Shown piece after piece: positions 1-8,753 of a stretch of DNA of 64,000 nt. Under the pieces are notes generated by a model. The model saw only the letters and a list, made by a program, of their open reading frames with translations. It had not been told where the DNA came from and searched no databases. Numbering within the stretch: the first letter of the stretch is position 1; the number at the start of each line of letters is the position of its first letter. The translations under genes were made by a program, and so were the position numbers. Source of the DNA: Paenibacillus brasilensis (GTDB taxonomy: Bacteria > Bacillota > Bacilli > Paenibacillales > Paenibacillaceae); assembly GCF_009363115.1 (NCBI RefSeq), contig NZ_CP045298.1:1069001-1133000 (forward strand). The letters are read 5' to 3'.

Positions 1-54
1 GAGAATTTCGACAAAGGTCTGCTAACCATTGTGGAGTTCTTGAAATCGGTGTAA
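1..54 (+). CDS. C-terminal tail of an unknown protein (partial)
   Basis: The window opens inside a reading frame that ends at TAA 52-54 after 17 codons reading ENFDKGLLTIVEFLKSV. A strong intrinsic terminator follows 28 bases later, which fits a genuine 3' end. Too little is present to name a family. Confidence 0.5.
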   Translation, partial: ENFDKGLLTIVEFLKSV

Positions 55-82
55 GTTCACAGCTTCTTATTAAATATGTTAC

Positions 83-115
83 AATAGAGAGGGCGAAAGC
101 CCTTTCTATTTTTTT
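83..115 (+). terminator. Rho-independent terminator
   Basis: A 12-bp stem (one G-T pair) with a GAAA tetraloop runs from 83 to 110 and is followed by a T run to 115. It closes the gene that enters from the left edge. Confidence 0.85.
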
Positions 116-126
116 AGGGGAGTGCT

Positions 127-335
127 GCACCATATGCCGATTTAAAGAGCATTTTCAACTTCTAAACGTCGAGCGGGTAACCTATTGTTTTCCGTTACAT
201 GCCGATCTCATGGAGCCTTTAATCCATATGACTCCCTTAACGTGGGGAGCCACGGAAGCAGATTGGCATCGAGTACAGAAAATGAATTTAACCCATATTA
301 CAGTAGATTTGCTCATCTTATGCGGTAGAAAATAG
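127..335 (+). pseudogene. Relic of an RlmA-type 23S rRNA (guanine) methyltransferase, C-terminal part
   Basis: A frame open from about 115 to the TAG at 333-335 has no usable start codon and no ribosome binding site. Its translation includes CFPLHADLMEPLIHMTPLTW and then THITVDLLILCGRK. The family is recognised by the block MTPLTWGA near the end and the closing V-D-L-x-I-L-x-G-R pattern of RlmA/RrmA methyltransferases, which modify helix 35 of 23S rRNA. Only about the last 65 residues remain; the SAM-binding domain is gone. A strong terminator follows directly, as expected for the original gene end. The family assignment is from memory of the C-terminal motif and is moderately secure. Confidence 0.6.
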
Positions 336-348
336 AGGGCAAGCTAAC

Positions 349-394
349 AAAGCATTCACGGCATGTGTTACACATGCTTCGTGAATGCTTTTTT
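349..394 (+). terminator. Rho-independent terminator
   Basis: A long near-perfect hairpin has outer arms AGCATTCACG/CGTGAATGCT and an inner GCATGTG/CACATGC extension. It is followed by six T residues on the plus strand and terminates the methyltransferase relic. Confidence 0.85.
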
Positions 395-423
395 GGGTTA
401 TTCTTGTTTTCGATCACACCGAC

Positions 424-810
424 TTATGTAAAACGGGTATAGCGCAGCAGACGCACCAGTTGATCCAGCCGCTCTATTTCCCGATCCCATTCGTGAAGCG
501 GCTGCCCGGCCAAAGCAGCATTCGCTCTCTGATCACGTAACGGGTTCATCCTGCGACCAATCAGCTTTAGTACCGTGGCCTTACCCATATTATTAATTAC
601 CGCATATTGCGTTAAGGGATCTACCTCAATCCACAATACATGATGCTGTTGAAAAAACGACAGCAATTGCTGTTTCAGCTCCTCCTGTTCATCAGGCTCA
701 CCTGCGATTTGTGGATGATGGTGAAAAGCAATGTAGCCCATCACCCGCAGATCACTTATGATTTGTTCCAGTTGAAGCGTTTCGTTGATGTACACTTTGT
801 TCGTACTCAT
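424..810 (-). CDS. Hypothetical protein, 128 aa
   Basis: The ORF is open further upstream from a TTG at 861, but that part includes poorly conserved-looking sequence; the ATG at 808-810 (MSTNKVYINET) looks the more natural start, although its ribosome binding site is weak. The protein is charged and mostly helical by composition: an early acidic-Gln segment (EPDEQEELKQQ) and an Arg-rich C-terminus. No signal peptide or membrane segment is evident. I do not recognise a family. It lies head-away from the methyltransferase relic and is followed upstream by the zinc-ribbon gene on the same strand. Confidence 0.5.
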   Translation of the reverse strand: MSTNKVYINETLQLEQIISDLRVMGYIAFHHHPQIAGEPDEQEELKQQLLSFFQQHHVLWIEVDPLTQYAVINNMGKATVLKLIGRRMNPLRDQRANAALAGQPLHEWDREIERLDQLVRLLRYTRFT

Positions 811-865
811 GCGGTTTCTTGCCCCGTTCGTATAATTTTCCCGGATGACGTTCACCCCCAATCAT

Positions 866-896
866 AAAAAAACAACCGGCTTACACGCCAGTTGTT
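866..896 (-). terminator. Rho-independent terminator of the downstream zinc-ribbon gene
   Basis: Read on the minus strand, AACAACTGGC pairs with GCCGGTTGTT and is followed by a T run. The hairpin overlaps the stop codon of the gene that ends at 881. Confidence 0.8.
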
Positions 897-1372
897 TCCC
901 GGTCCACAAAATACTTATTCGTCATATAATGAGCCTTGCCTCTAGAAGTGTCAACCATTCCCTTTTTACTGTCAAGAAAGACAATCTCCCGGCATTTGGT
1001 GCAGTACCACTTGGTCCGCTTAATGGGGGATTCTGTTACATACGATGTACCACATTTGCAATCTACTTTAATCAAGGTTTCTGTTGATTTGTAAGCTTGG
1101 GACAACTCTTTTAAGCCAGTATCCGGCTGTTGAATCGGGATAATGACCTCCTGATAGCTTGAATACTGATTGTGCACTTTAAAATCTGCCACCAATTCTG
1201 CATGCAGTCCAAAGTACTCTTTGCCAATCTCGGTTACAAATTTTTTGCCGATTCTGTAACACTCAAGCCATTCCTGTATCTGCTGATTAGACAAAGGCAC
1301 TGTGCCCTTGATACCGCTATTTAATGTGTAAGTCATGATGTATAAAGTATCATCTTGTCTATGTCCGTACAT
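881..1372 (-). CDS. Zinc-ribbon protein, paralogue of the neighbouring gene
   Basis: The 163-residue product carries a C-terminal four-cysteine zinc-ribbon pattern: CKCG near residue 105 and CTKC near residue 124. The start is clear: AAGGAGG lies six bases before the ATG at 1370-1372. It shares the segment MTYTLNSGIKGTV, the block YRIGKKFVT, the phrase ADFKVHN and the zinc ribbon with the protein encoded at 1517-1990, so the two arose by tandem duplication. No enzyme motif is visible. The ribbon suggests binding to nucleic acid or protein, but that is inference. Each copy has its own terminator, so they are probably separate transcription units. Confidence 0.7.
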   Translation of the reverse strand: MYGHRQDDTLYIMTYTLNSGIKGTVPLSNQQIQEWLECYRIGKKFVTEIGKEYFGLHAELVADFKVHNQYSSYQEVIIPIQQPDTGLKELSQAYKSTETLIKVDCKCGTSYVTESPIKRTKWYCTKCREIVFLDSKKGMVDTSRGKAHYMTNKYFVDRETTGV

Positions 1373-1490
1373 GAGAAGCCTCCTTATAATACACTTGATA
1401 ATGTACTACAAAGCGCAAAAAACATCAATTTTATTATTTGGCAAAAGCTTATAGCTGATTTATAAAAGTCAGGGAATCGACATATGGAAT

Positions 1491-1518
1491 AAAACAACTG
1501 ACCCAGGTCAGTTGTTTT
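1491..1518 (-). terminator. Rho-independent terminator
   Basis: A perfect 13-bp inverted repeat (AAAACAACTGACC with its complement, two-base loop) is followed on the minus strand by a short T-rich run. It overlaps the stop codon of the second zinc-ribbon gene. Confidence 0.8.
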
Positions 1519-1990
1519 ATCTTTCCACATAGTACATGTTCGTCATATACCACGCCTTGCCTTTTTCCGTATCCACCATACCCTTCTTACGATCCAGAAA
1601 TACAATGTTATTGCATTCCTTGCAGGACCACTTGGTTCTTTTGTGCGGTGACTCCTCCATATAAGAGGCTCCACATTTACATTCAACCTGAATTAATGTT
1701 TTATGCTGATTGTATGCATCTGCCAGCGGGTCCACATTTATAACCTTGCGTTCTATTACAGGCTGTATCATGGATATGTGCTCTCTCTGCTCCGAGTATT
1801 CATTATGTACCTTAAAATCTGCTACCAACTCAGGGTTTAAGCCAAAATATTGTTTACCTACTACCGTTACAAACTTGCTGCCAATTCGATATGCTTTGAT
1901 CCATTCCTGCACCTGCCTACTGGATAGGTCGACAGTTCCCTTTATGCCGCTGTTCAGCGTATAAGTCATCAAGTGTTGGTTGGGTGTCAT
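1517..1990 (-). CDS. Zinc-ribbon protein, second tandem paralogue
   Basis: This 157-residue protein resembles its neighbour over nearly its whole length, with the same MTYTLNSGIKGTV block and a C-terminal zinc ribbon (CKCG ... CKEC). I chose the ATG at 1988-1990 because AGGAG lies four bases upstream; a TTG at 2011 is in frame but has no site of its own. The central linker, with its charged spacer before the ribbon, is the most divergent part between the copies. Function unknown; a small DNA- or protein-binding role is possible. Confidence 0.65.
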   Translation of the reverse strand: MTPNQHLMTYTLNSGIKGTVDLSSRQVQEWIKAYRIGSKFVTVVGKQYFGLNPELVADFKVHNEYSEQREHISMIQPVIERKVINVDPLADAYNQHKTLIQVECKCGASYMEESPHKRTKWSCKECNNIVFLDRKKGMVDTEKGKAWYMTNMYYVER

Positions 1991-2011
1991 ATGTCTCCTG
2001 TTCACCTCCAA

Positions 2012-2509
2012 TCAAGAATATACCAGGTAGCTCTATGGAAAAGCTACTTCCTGCTACCCTCGAGACCTGATCCATCTCTTCCATTCTGTCGATACCCTGA
2101 ATACTGATCTTTCAGGGATTCCATATTGCATTTACATTCTTAGACTATCACCGAATGCATTATTATCCTTGTATAACTTTGTGGTACAGCCTTCTGCATT
2201 GATTGCTCATATGAGCGGCTACATGATTGAATGGTAGTTTCTTCCTTCTATATATAATACAACACTTGCACACAAATTCCCACATATTTCAGCGGTTTAA
2301 GCGTTTTATTTTTCTACCTTCCTTGATAAGTGTATATACTGTATCTAAATCTAAGAGCGTTCGATCAATACTAGCTGCAAATAATAATTTAAGCCAAAAA
2401 GCGTCTTCTTGAGCATAATTTTGCATACCTACAAAACAAAAGCCTTCCCGCCCTTCCTTCATGTAAAAGGATCATCGAGAAGACTTTGTACCCCGCAAGG
2501 AACGAGAGG
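2012..2509. other. Intergenic region without a recognisable gene
   Basis: About 500 bases of AT-rich sequence separate the zinc-ribbon gene from gerE. Short ORFs on the plus strand lack ribosome binding sites and family features. The region must hold the promoter of the 1517-1990 gene and the 3' end of the gerE transcript. I see no RNA gene. Confidence 0.4.
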
Positions 2510-2737
2510 TCAGATTTTTAATTCGCCAAGCCTGATTAATTCCACGACCGCCTGTGAACGACCTTTTACGTTCAATTTTTGCATAACATTAGAAATATGG
2601 TTTCGGACCGTTTTTTCGCTAATAAATAGCTGTCCGGCGATGTCACGCGTCGTTTTGTCCTGCACGAGCAGTTCAAATACTTCACGTTCACGGTGAGTTA
2701 ACAAAAACTTGTTTTTGTGGTCGTTACCCTTCGTCAA
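2510..2737 (-). CDS. gerE: GerE, late sporulation transcription regulator
   Basis: The 75-residue protein is almost wholly a LuxR/FixJ-type helix-turn-helix domain: LTHREREVFELLVQDKTT, then IAGQLFISEKTVRNHISNVM and the end KGRSQAVVELIRLGEL. This matches the 74-residue GerE of Bacillus subtilis very closely as remembered; GerE modulates late mother-cell genes with SigK, including coat genes. The start is a TTG at 2735-2737, seven bases after AAGGAGG; an upstream in-frame TTG at 2776 has no such site. Its presence fits the spore-surface genes later in the window, which would be natural targets. Confidence 0.92.
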   Translation of the reverse strand: MTKGNDHKNKFLLTHREREVFELLVQDKTTRDIAGQLFISEKTVRNHISNVMQKLNVKGRSQAVVELIRLGELKI

Positions 2738-2905
2738 TTTCACCCCTCCTTGCTCGGGTTTTGTGTGGTGTAACAAGGTTAAGGGATACAGTCAACACAT
2801 TTTATGTCATGTGCTCAGGTATGGTTCAATATGCGGGTAAAAATGGGCATAGGCACCTTACTTGCAGCTTTAATGATGCGTTGAACTTTGTGTCTAAATT
2901 ATGTA

Positions 2906-2934
2906 TTGACAGGCATATGGGCCAGCCTTATGAT
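2906..2934 (+). promoter_or_regulatory. SigA-type promoter of the efe operon
   Basis: TTGACA at 2906-2911 and TATGAT at 2929-2934 are separated by exactly 17 bases. This is close to consensus and lies about 107 bases upstream of the efeO start. A Fur box begins 15 bases after the -10 element, where it would block transcription. Confidence 0.8.
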
Positions 2935-2949
2935 AAGAAAAACCGCGAC

Positions 2950-2964
2950 TGATAATCATTATCA
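2950..2964. promoter_or_regulatory. Fur box
   Basis: TGATAATCATTATCA is a perfect match to the 7-1-7 inverted repeat (TGATAATnATTATCA) known for Bacillus Fur. It sits just after the predicted transcription start of the efe operon, so iron-loaded Fur should repress iron uptake here. Confidence 0.92.
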
Positions 2965-3040
2965 AATAATAATTCGATATAGATATCTCGCAACAGACTA
3001 TGGTTCAGGGCCAGTGTGGCCGGAAAGGGTGTCATTGATT

Positions 3041-3919
3041 ATGAAACTACGTTATGCCGTACCGGCTGGAGTGCTGGTCTCTTCTATTCTGTTCGCAGGC
3101 TGCGGACAAGCCGGAACTGCTACTCAGCAGCCGGCTGCAGCGACCAAAAATGCGGGGGCAACAACACAGACAACGACTCCTGCAGCTCCTGCTCCCAATT
3201 TCGATCAAGCGGTAGCAGCTTACCGCACCTATGCCATCGAGCAATGCGATACATTTGTGAAGAAGACGGAAGAATTCACGAATGCGGTCAAAGCTGGCGA
3301 ACTCGACAAAGCCAAGTCGCTGTATGCTCCTGCGCGCATGTACTATGAGCGGATTGAACCAATTGCAGAAGCGCTGGGCGATCTGGACCCCAATATTGAT
3401 GCCCGCGACGGTGATGTGGATGCCGCGGATTGGCGCGGCTTTCACCGTATTGAAAAAACATTGTGGGAAGAGAACACGACCAAAGGATTGGACGAGTTTG
3501 CCGACCGCCTGTTGAGTGATGCCAAACTGCTGCGTGCCAAGGTAGAAACGGTTAACATTGACACCAGCCTGATGGTAACGGGGGCAGTGGAGCTGTTGAA
3601 TGAAGTCTCTTCCTCCAAGGTAACCGGTGAAGAGGAACGGTATTCGCATACAGATTTGTACGACTTTGCAGCCAATGTGGAAGGCGCCCAAAAGATATAT
3701 GACATCTTGAAAACAGACCTGAACCAAAAAGATGCGGCGTTGGAAAAACAAATTGGTGAGCGCTTTGCCGCCTTGCAGCAGGAGCTGGCTCCTTTCAAGG
3801 AAGGTGAAGGCTACGTGTTGTATACCAAACTGAAGCCGGAAGAAATTAAAAAGCTGAGCCAGAACCTCGATGCCTTGGCAGAACCGTTGTCCCAAATGGG
3901 TAAATTGTTAGGAGTGTAA
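3041..3919 (+). CDS. efeO: EfeO-family (imelysin/M75-like) iron-binding lipoprotein
   Basis: The 292-residue protein begins with a lipoprotein signal ending in the lipobox LFAGC (Cys21), then an Ala/Thr/Pro-rich linker, then an all-helical EfeM/EfeO domain. YAPARMYYERIEPIAEALGD and the block DWRGFHRIEKTLW are typical of the family. EfeO is thought to bind iron outside the membrane and pass it to EfeU. The ORF is open upstream, but the ATG at 3041 begins the signal peptide and is preceded by GGAAAGGG. It is first in the operon, downstream of the Fur box; efeB begins four bases after its stop. No cupredoxin domain is present, as in other Gram-positive forms. Confidence 0.9.
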   Translation: MKLRYAVPAGVLVSSILFAGCGQAGTATQQPAAATKNAGATTQTTTPAAPAPNFDQAVAAYRTYAIEQCDTFVKKTEEFTNAVKAGELDKAKSLYAPARMYYERIEPIAEALGDLDPNIDARDGDVDAADWRGFHRIEKTLWEENTTKGLDEFADRLLSDAKLLRAKVETVNIDTSLMVTGAVELLNEVSSSKVTGEEERYSHTDLYDFAANVEGAQKIYDILKTDLNQKDAALEKQIGERFAALQQELAPFKEGEGYVLYTKLKPEEIKKLSQNLDALAEPLSQMGKLLGV

Positions 3920-3923
3920 CGAC

Positions 3924-5285
3924 ATGAAAGGCTTTAGGCGACAAAAGGAACAGGGAGCCCCGCAGCATGCGGAATCCCATAAAGAACAAGCTGATCTGGA
4001 AAAAAAGGATGCTCAGCCAGCGGATGGTGAGCTGTCAGGAAAGAGCACAACCGTATCACGCCGGGAGCTCTTGAAGCTGGCCGGGGTAGGTGGACTGGGT
4101 CTCCTGCTCGGCGGCGGTGTCGGAGCTGTGCTGTCAGCTGGTCAGCGCCTCGAAAGCATGGTGACGGAGGCAGATACCCAAGATGTGGTCCCTTTTTACG
4201 GCAAACATCAGGCCGGTATTGTGACTCCGGCTCAGGATTTTATCTGCTTTGCAGCCTTTGATCTGACGACAAGCGACAAGGAACAGGTACGCAGCCTGTT
4301 CAAAGCCTGGACGGAAGCCAGTGCTGCGATGACTTCTGGCACGCTGATCGGTACCGATAATGAAAACCTCAACCTGCCTCCTTCCGATACAGGCGAGGCG
4401 GCAGGGTTGTCACCGTCCCGAACGACAATCACATTTGGAGTGGGCCCATCCTTTTTTGATGGCCGCTATGGCCTGGCAGGGTTTAAACCTGCCGGGTTCC
4501 GTGAGCTGCCCCGTTTCCAGGGGGATGCGCTGGAAGAGCAATGGTGCGGCGGCGATATTGGCGTACAGGTATGCGCCAATGACCTGCAGGTCGCTTTCCA
4601 TGCCCTGCGTAATTTGGCACGGATCGCCCGAGGAACGGCAGTGCTTCGCTGGACGCAGGAGGGCTTCCAGCGGACAGCACAGGCCGATCCGGCGGGAAGC
4701 ACACCACGCAATTTGCTTGGCTTCAAGGACGGTACAGGGAACCCGGATACGTCCAAGGCAGACGAGATGAAGCGGCTGGTATGGACACAGTCCAGTGACG
4801 GTCCTGCATGGATGGGCAACGGCAGCTATATGGCTGTACGCCGTGTACGCATGCGGATAGAGGTTTGGGATCGCTCGACACTGGGCGATCAAGAGGATAC
4901 CTTTGGGCGCCATCGCAGCAGCGGTGCGCCACTGGGCAAGGCCAAGGAGTTTGACAAGCTCGATCTGACGGCTACAAGTCCAGAAGGCAAGCCGCTTACG
5001 CCCCCCACCTCTCATGTTGCATTGGCTCATGGAGATGGGAGCATTAATATTTTGCGGCGGTCTTATTCGTATTCAAGTGGATTGGACAAGCAAACAGGAC
5101 AGCTGGATGCCGGACTGTTGTTCATCAGCTACCAGCGTGATCTATTCAAGCAGTTCGTTCATATTCAGGAGAAGCTTGCACGCAATGACAAGCTGAACGA
5201 ATATATTGTACACAAAGGCAGTGCGGTGTTCGCCTGCTTCCCGGGTGTATCGCAAGGCGGCTACATCGGGGATACGTTATTGTAA
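3924..5285 (+). CDS. efeB: EfeB, Tat-exported DyP-type haem peroxidase/deferrochelatase
   Basis: The 453-residue protein has a twin-arginine signal (SRRELLKLAGVGG, about residues 49-61) behind a long charged N-region, followed by a DyP peroxidase fold. The signature GFKDGTGNPD lies near residues 266-275 and contains the GxxDG motif with the catalytic Asp. EfeB oxidises ferrous iron or takes iron from haem outside the membrane. AGGAG lies nine bases before the ATG at 3924, inside the end of efeO. The Tat signal means it is exported folded with haem. It is the middle gene of efeO-efeB-efeU. Confidence 0.92.
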   Translation: MKGFRRQKEQGAPQHAESHKEQADLEKKDAQPADGELSGKSTTVSRRELLKLAGVGGLGLLLGGGVGAVLSAGQRLESMVTEADTQDVVPFYGKHQAGIVTPAQDFICFAAFDLTTSDKEQVRSLFKAWTEASAAMTSGTLIGTDNENLNLPPSDTGEAAGLSPSRTTITFGVGPSFFDGRYGLAGFKPAGFRELPRFQGDALEEQWCGGDIGVQVCANDLQVAFHALRNLARIARGTAVLRWTQEGFQRTAQADPAGSTPRNLLGFKDGTGNPDTSKADEMKRLVWTQSSDGPAWMGNGSYMAVRRVRMRIEVWDRSTLGDQEDTFGRHRSSGAPLGKAKEFDKLDLTATSPEGKPLTPPTSHVALAHGDGSINILRRSYSYSSGLDKQTGQLDAGLLFISYQRDLFKQFVHIQEKLARNDKLNEYIVHKGSAVFACFPGVSQGGYIGDTLL

Positions 5286-5307
5286 CAGCAGGCAAGGAAG
5301 GGGATTT

Positions 5308-7137
5308 ATGATGAAGCGGCGCAATAAAAACTTGGGATGGGTGTTTCTGCTGGCAGCTCTGCTGCTGACAGTGACTCCGTTCATATCCAATTCGGGAGCG
5401 GTCGCTTTGGCACAATCAGACGCCAAAGCTGTCTCCAACGATCAACTGATGCCTGTGGTGGGCGGAGCGCTGGTGGAGGCGGGACAAGCCCAATGGATGG
5501 AAGCCTCCAAGGATCTTAAACAATTCCGTGCTCTGTGGGAGAATGCCAAAACAAATGGCGGTGATTCAGCCCACATCGCAGCCGTGGATCAAGCACTCAC
5601 CGACGCGGAGCAGGCGCTTGCCAGTGGCGGCGGAGAGTCAGCAAAAGCTGCACTATCCGTGCTGGCCCGCTCAGTCAATGAGTATGTGACTGCTGCTGAA
5701 GGAGATCAATCAGCTCCGGCTGGAGCCACAGCAGCAGAAAAACTGCTGCCTATGGCCAAGGGCAGTCTGGCTGCCATGCAAAAAGGCAACTGGACAGCTG
5801 CCCGGCTGGATTACGACCAAATCGTAAAAGCCTGGTACCAGGTGGAAACGCCGATTCGTTCGGACAATTTTCCAGTATACAGTGCGCTGGAAACTAAAAT
5901 CAGTCTCATTCGCATTTCTATGCAAGCCGAGCCGATTCGTCAAAAGCAGGCTCTTAAGGAAATGCAGGAGCTGACGACCCTGCTATCCGATTATAGTCAG
6001 GGCAAATCCGTGAACACAGGACAGGGAGCAGGTGCAGGCAATGCGGCGGCTGGAACGACAAATGGTTCGGCGGCTTCCCTGGCCGATGCAGTCCAATTGC
6101 TCGAATCCGCACGACAGGATGCGGTAGCCCGTCAGCCAGCGCCAGCGGCTGACAAAATAGGTCAGTTTATCGCTATGTGGCCTTCTGTGGAAGGACATGT
6201 GCAAATTTCCGATCCAGCTTCGTATACTGCGATTGAAAATGAAATGACCGAGGCTTCCGGTCATCTGCTGTCTTCTTCACCAGACACGGCCAAAGCGATC
6301 CAGACGATTGATCAAATGCTGGACAGGCTTCGTCCGTTGACGGAAAATCGTTCCTACACCGCCTGGGATGCCGCTCTGATTTTGCTGCGCGAGGGCTTGG
6401 AGGCCATTCTCGTGCTTGCAGCTCTGCTGGCGTATGCCAAAAAAAGCGGCGAGGCCGTGGCTGGCCGCTGGATCTGGGCAGGCGCCGGCACGGGACTGGT
6501 GCTGAGCGGTGTCCTGGCGGTGCTGTTCACCACGCTGGTGGCGGCTGCCGCCTCAGGCAGCATGCGTGAGCTGCTGGAAGGCGTTACCGGGCTGGTAGCG
6601 GTTGTGCTCATGCTGACTGTGGGCAGCTGGCTGCACAGCAAATCCAACGCTGCTGCGTGGAACCGCTTTGTTGAAAACAGCGTCGGCAATGCGCTGGCGC
6701 GTGGCAGCCTGTGGTCGCTATTTGCAGTGTCTGCACTCGCGATTTTGCGTGAGGGAGCCGAGACAGCCATCTTTTATATCGGTATGGCTCCAGCCATCGA
6801 AACCTCACAATTGCTGATCGGTATTGGTTCAGCAATAGCTATACTGGTCGTCCTGGCATTTGCAATCATTAAATTCAGCGTACGTTTGCCGATTCGCGCC
6901 TTTTTCCTGACTGCCACTGTATTGATTTACTATCTCGTATTCCGATTTTTGGGCGAAAGTATTCATTCGCTTCAAGTGGCTGGCAAGCTTTCGGGGCATA
7001 CTGCCTCCACGCTTCCAACCACTAGCTGGCTCGGAATGTACCCGACTTGGGAAACGTTTGTCCCACAAGTGGCTGTACTGATTTTTATGGTGTGGCAGCT
7101 CGTACGTCAGGAAATGCGCAGCTCCAAGCAGCGCTAA
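5308..7137 (+). CDS. efeU: EfeU, FTR1-family iron permease with a large extracellular N-domain
   Basis: The 609-residue protein starts with a signal peptide, continues with about 310 residues of helical extracellular sequence, and ends with a seven-helix permease domain. Two REXXE iron-binding motifs of FTR1/EfeU are present: REGLE at residues 361-365 and REGAE at 481-485. The start is ATG 5308 after AAGGAAGGGG; the longer ORF from 5206 overlaps efeB and is not needed. The N-terminal domain resembles that of Gram-positive EfeU forms and may bind iron or dock EfeO. It is last in the operon and is followed by a strong terminator. Confidence 0.9.
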   Translation: MMKRRNKNLGWVFLLAALLLTVTPFISNSGAVALAQSDAKAVSNDQLMPVVGGALVEAGQAQWMEASKDLKQFRALWENAKTNGGDSAHIAAVDQALTDAEQALASGGGESAKAALSVLARSVNEYVTAAEGDQSAPAGATAAEKLLPMAKGSLAAMQKGNWTAARLDYDQIVKAWYQVETPIRSDNFPVYSALETKISLIRISMQAEPIRQKQALKEMQELTTLLSDYSQGKSVNTGQGAGAGNAAAGTTNGSAASLADAVQLLESARQDAVARQPAPAADKIGQFIAMWPSVEGHVQISDPASYTAIENEMTEASGHLLSSSPDTAKAIQTIDQMLDRLRPLTENRSYTAWDAALILLREGLEAILVLAALLAYAKKSGEAVAGRWIWAGAGTGLVLSGVLAVLFTTLVAAAASGSMRELLEGVTGLVAVVLMLTVGSWLHSKSNAAAWNRFVENSVGNALARGSLWSLFAVSALAILREGAETAIFYIGMAPAIETSQLLIGIGSAIAILVVLAFAIIKFSVRLPIRAFFLTATVLIYYLVFRFLGESIHSLQVAGKLSGHTASTLPTTSWLGMYPTWETFVPQVAVLIFMVWQLVRQEMRSSKQR

Positions 7138-7163
7138 TCCAATCGACAAAGCTTACAACGTAA

Positions 7164-7223
7164 AAAAACGCCAAAACACGGGAAGCCGATTTTGTATCGA
7201 CTCCCCACGGTTTTGGCGTTTTT
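7164..7223. terminator. Bidirectional terminator between efeU and the biosynthetic cluster
   Basis: AAAAACGCCAAAAC at 7164-7177 pairs perfectly with GTTTTGGCGTTTTT at 7210-7223. The arms give T-runs on both strands, so it can stop the efe transcript and the minus-strand cluster. Confidence 0.88.
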
Positions 7224-7246
7224 GCATGCTTATAGCACATCTTTGC

Positions 7247-8648
7247 TTACAGCACATCCTCGGGCAACGGAATCATACGCTGATGATGCAGCAAATCCGT
7301 GCGGTCACCGTGTTCACGAATCACATGTATTTCCCCGCGAAAATCAAGCAGCTCTGCCGGGGTAGCATGTCCCAGAAAATGTACTGGACTATAGCTTAAT
7401 CCATAAGCTCCCGCGTTTGGAAAGACGATATAGTCGCCCTCCTGAATCGGGGGAAGCTGCGCCTTTTTCACAATACAATCCTCGGGTGTGCAGAGCGGGC
7501 CAACAATGCTTACCGTTTCCAGCTCCAGTGATGCTTCTACCGGATGCTCCCCGATCCGACTTGCAGCCTCCCCTGGCAGCTCAACAGCCATGGCCTCCTG
7601 AAAAGGAACGTTTCTCTGCTCCATGCGCATGTTAGCTCCCACTTCCTGCACTTCCCGTTCCGTTACTTGCTTGCGCATAATTCGCACCGGGTAGTTGTCC
7701 CGAATGCGGCGTCCCCGAAAAGCAGCCGAGGCATAATGATTCATGCCGCCATCAGCCACGACAAATTTCTCTCCCTTGGACTCCTTTGTATATAGTGCCC
7801 GGCAAACATACATGCCTGCTTGAGCGACCAAATACCTTCCGCTTTCGATAATCAGCGTAACCCCCGGCATACGGGAGCGGGTCTGCTCCGCGAGTGCGTT
7901 TAGTCCGTCGATAACTTGCTCCATATCGAGCGGCTGCTCATGAGCAAAATAAGGAACACCAAACCCGCCGCCCAAATTTACCGTATGCATGGCAACCCCA
8001 TACCGGGCCTGTACCCGTTCCGCCAACTGCAGCGTATTCGCAAATGAAGCCAGGATCTGATCCGCTTTAAGCATTTGCGTGCCTGTATACACCTGGATAC
8101 CTTTAAAATAAACATGCGGACAATCCTCCAGCACCTCAAAAAAGTGCTCCAGTTGCCCTTCATCGACACCAAAGGGACGTGGAACACCGCCCATTTTTAT
8201 CGTCGCCCCCGACAGATCGTTATCGGGATTGATACGAACCGCAGCTCTGACAAACAAGCCCGCCTGGGCCGCAATATCCTCCAGTAGACGCAGCTCCCGC
8301 ACCGATTCGACATGAATGCAACCAATTCCGCAGGCTACCGCCTCATTCAGCTCGGCTGCCGTTTTTCCCGGTCCGGCGTACAACACGTCTTCCGCTGCAT
8401 ATCCGGCCTCCATCGCGACGAACATTTCCCCGGCCGAAGCGATCTCGGCCCCGCAGCCTAACGAACGCAGCAATCCCGCCAAGGCTACGTTACCGTTAGC
8501 CTTAAGTGCGTAATGTACACGCACAGCCGGATGCAACCGGGCCAGTAGCGAGCTGACATGAGCAATACATCGCGTCTCCGTCGTAATAGTAAAATGGTGT
8601 CCGGTGCTTACCGAAACGCTCCAGCAAGGCCTTGTCCTTTTCAACCAT
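7247..8648 (-). CDS. BtrK-like PLP-dependent decarboxylase, apparent frameshift near the N-terminus
   Basis: Fold-type III (DapDC/alanine racemase-like) decarboxylase. Visible are HYALKANGN with the PLP lysine, GCGAEIASAGE, VLYAGPGKT, IKMGGVPRPFG, VNLGGGFGVPYF, IIESGRYLV, GPLCTPEDC and GAYGLSYSPVHFLGH. These match BtrK of butirosin biosynthesis, which decarboxylates glutamyl bound to a carrier protein, better than lysine-making DapDC. The true start is ATG 8646-8648 (MVEKDKALLERFG) after GAGGGGGG. That frame reads TPFYYYDGDAM and then must shift near 8565-8575 to IAHVSSLLARL; one extra base would explain it. A roughly 45-residue insert before SIVGPLCTPEDC also looks unlike BtrK. It is the last gene of the minus-strand cluster. 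Confidence 0.75.
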
Positions 8649-8753
8649 CTGCTGAATCCCCCCTCTCTTCCCTGTTCTATCCTCAGCATTTTGCATCATT
8701 CGGTTCCCAACGCTCCTGAGATTTATGCAAAATACTCATTTATGCAAAAATAC

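Noticed and set aside
3047-3895. 282-codon antisense ORF over efeO
   Set aside because: It is a shadow of the strongly supported lipoprotein gene, with unlikely composition.
4410-5030. 206-codon antisense ORF over efeB
   Set aside because: Explained by GC-rich third positions of efeB; no site or family.
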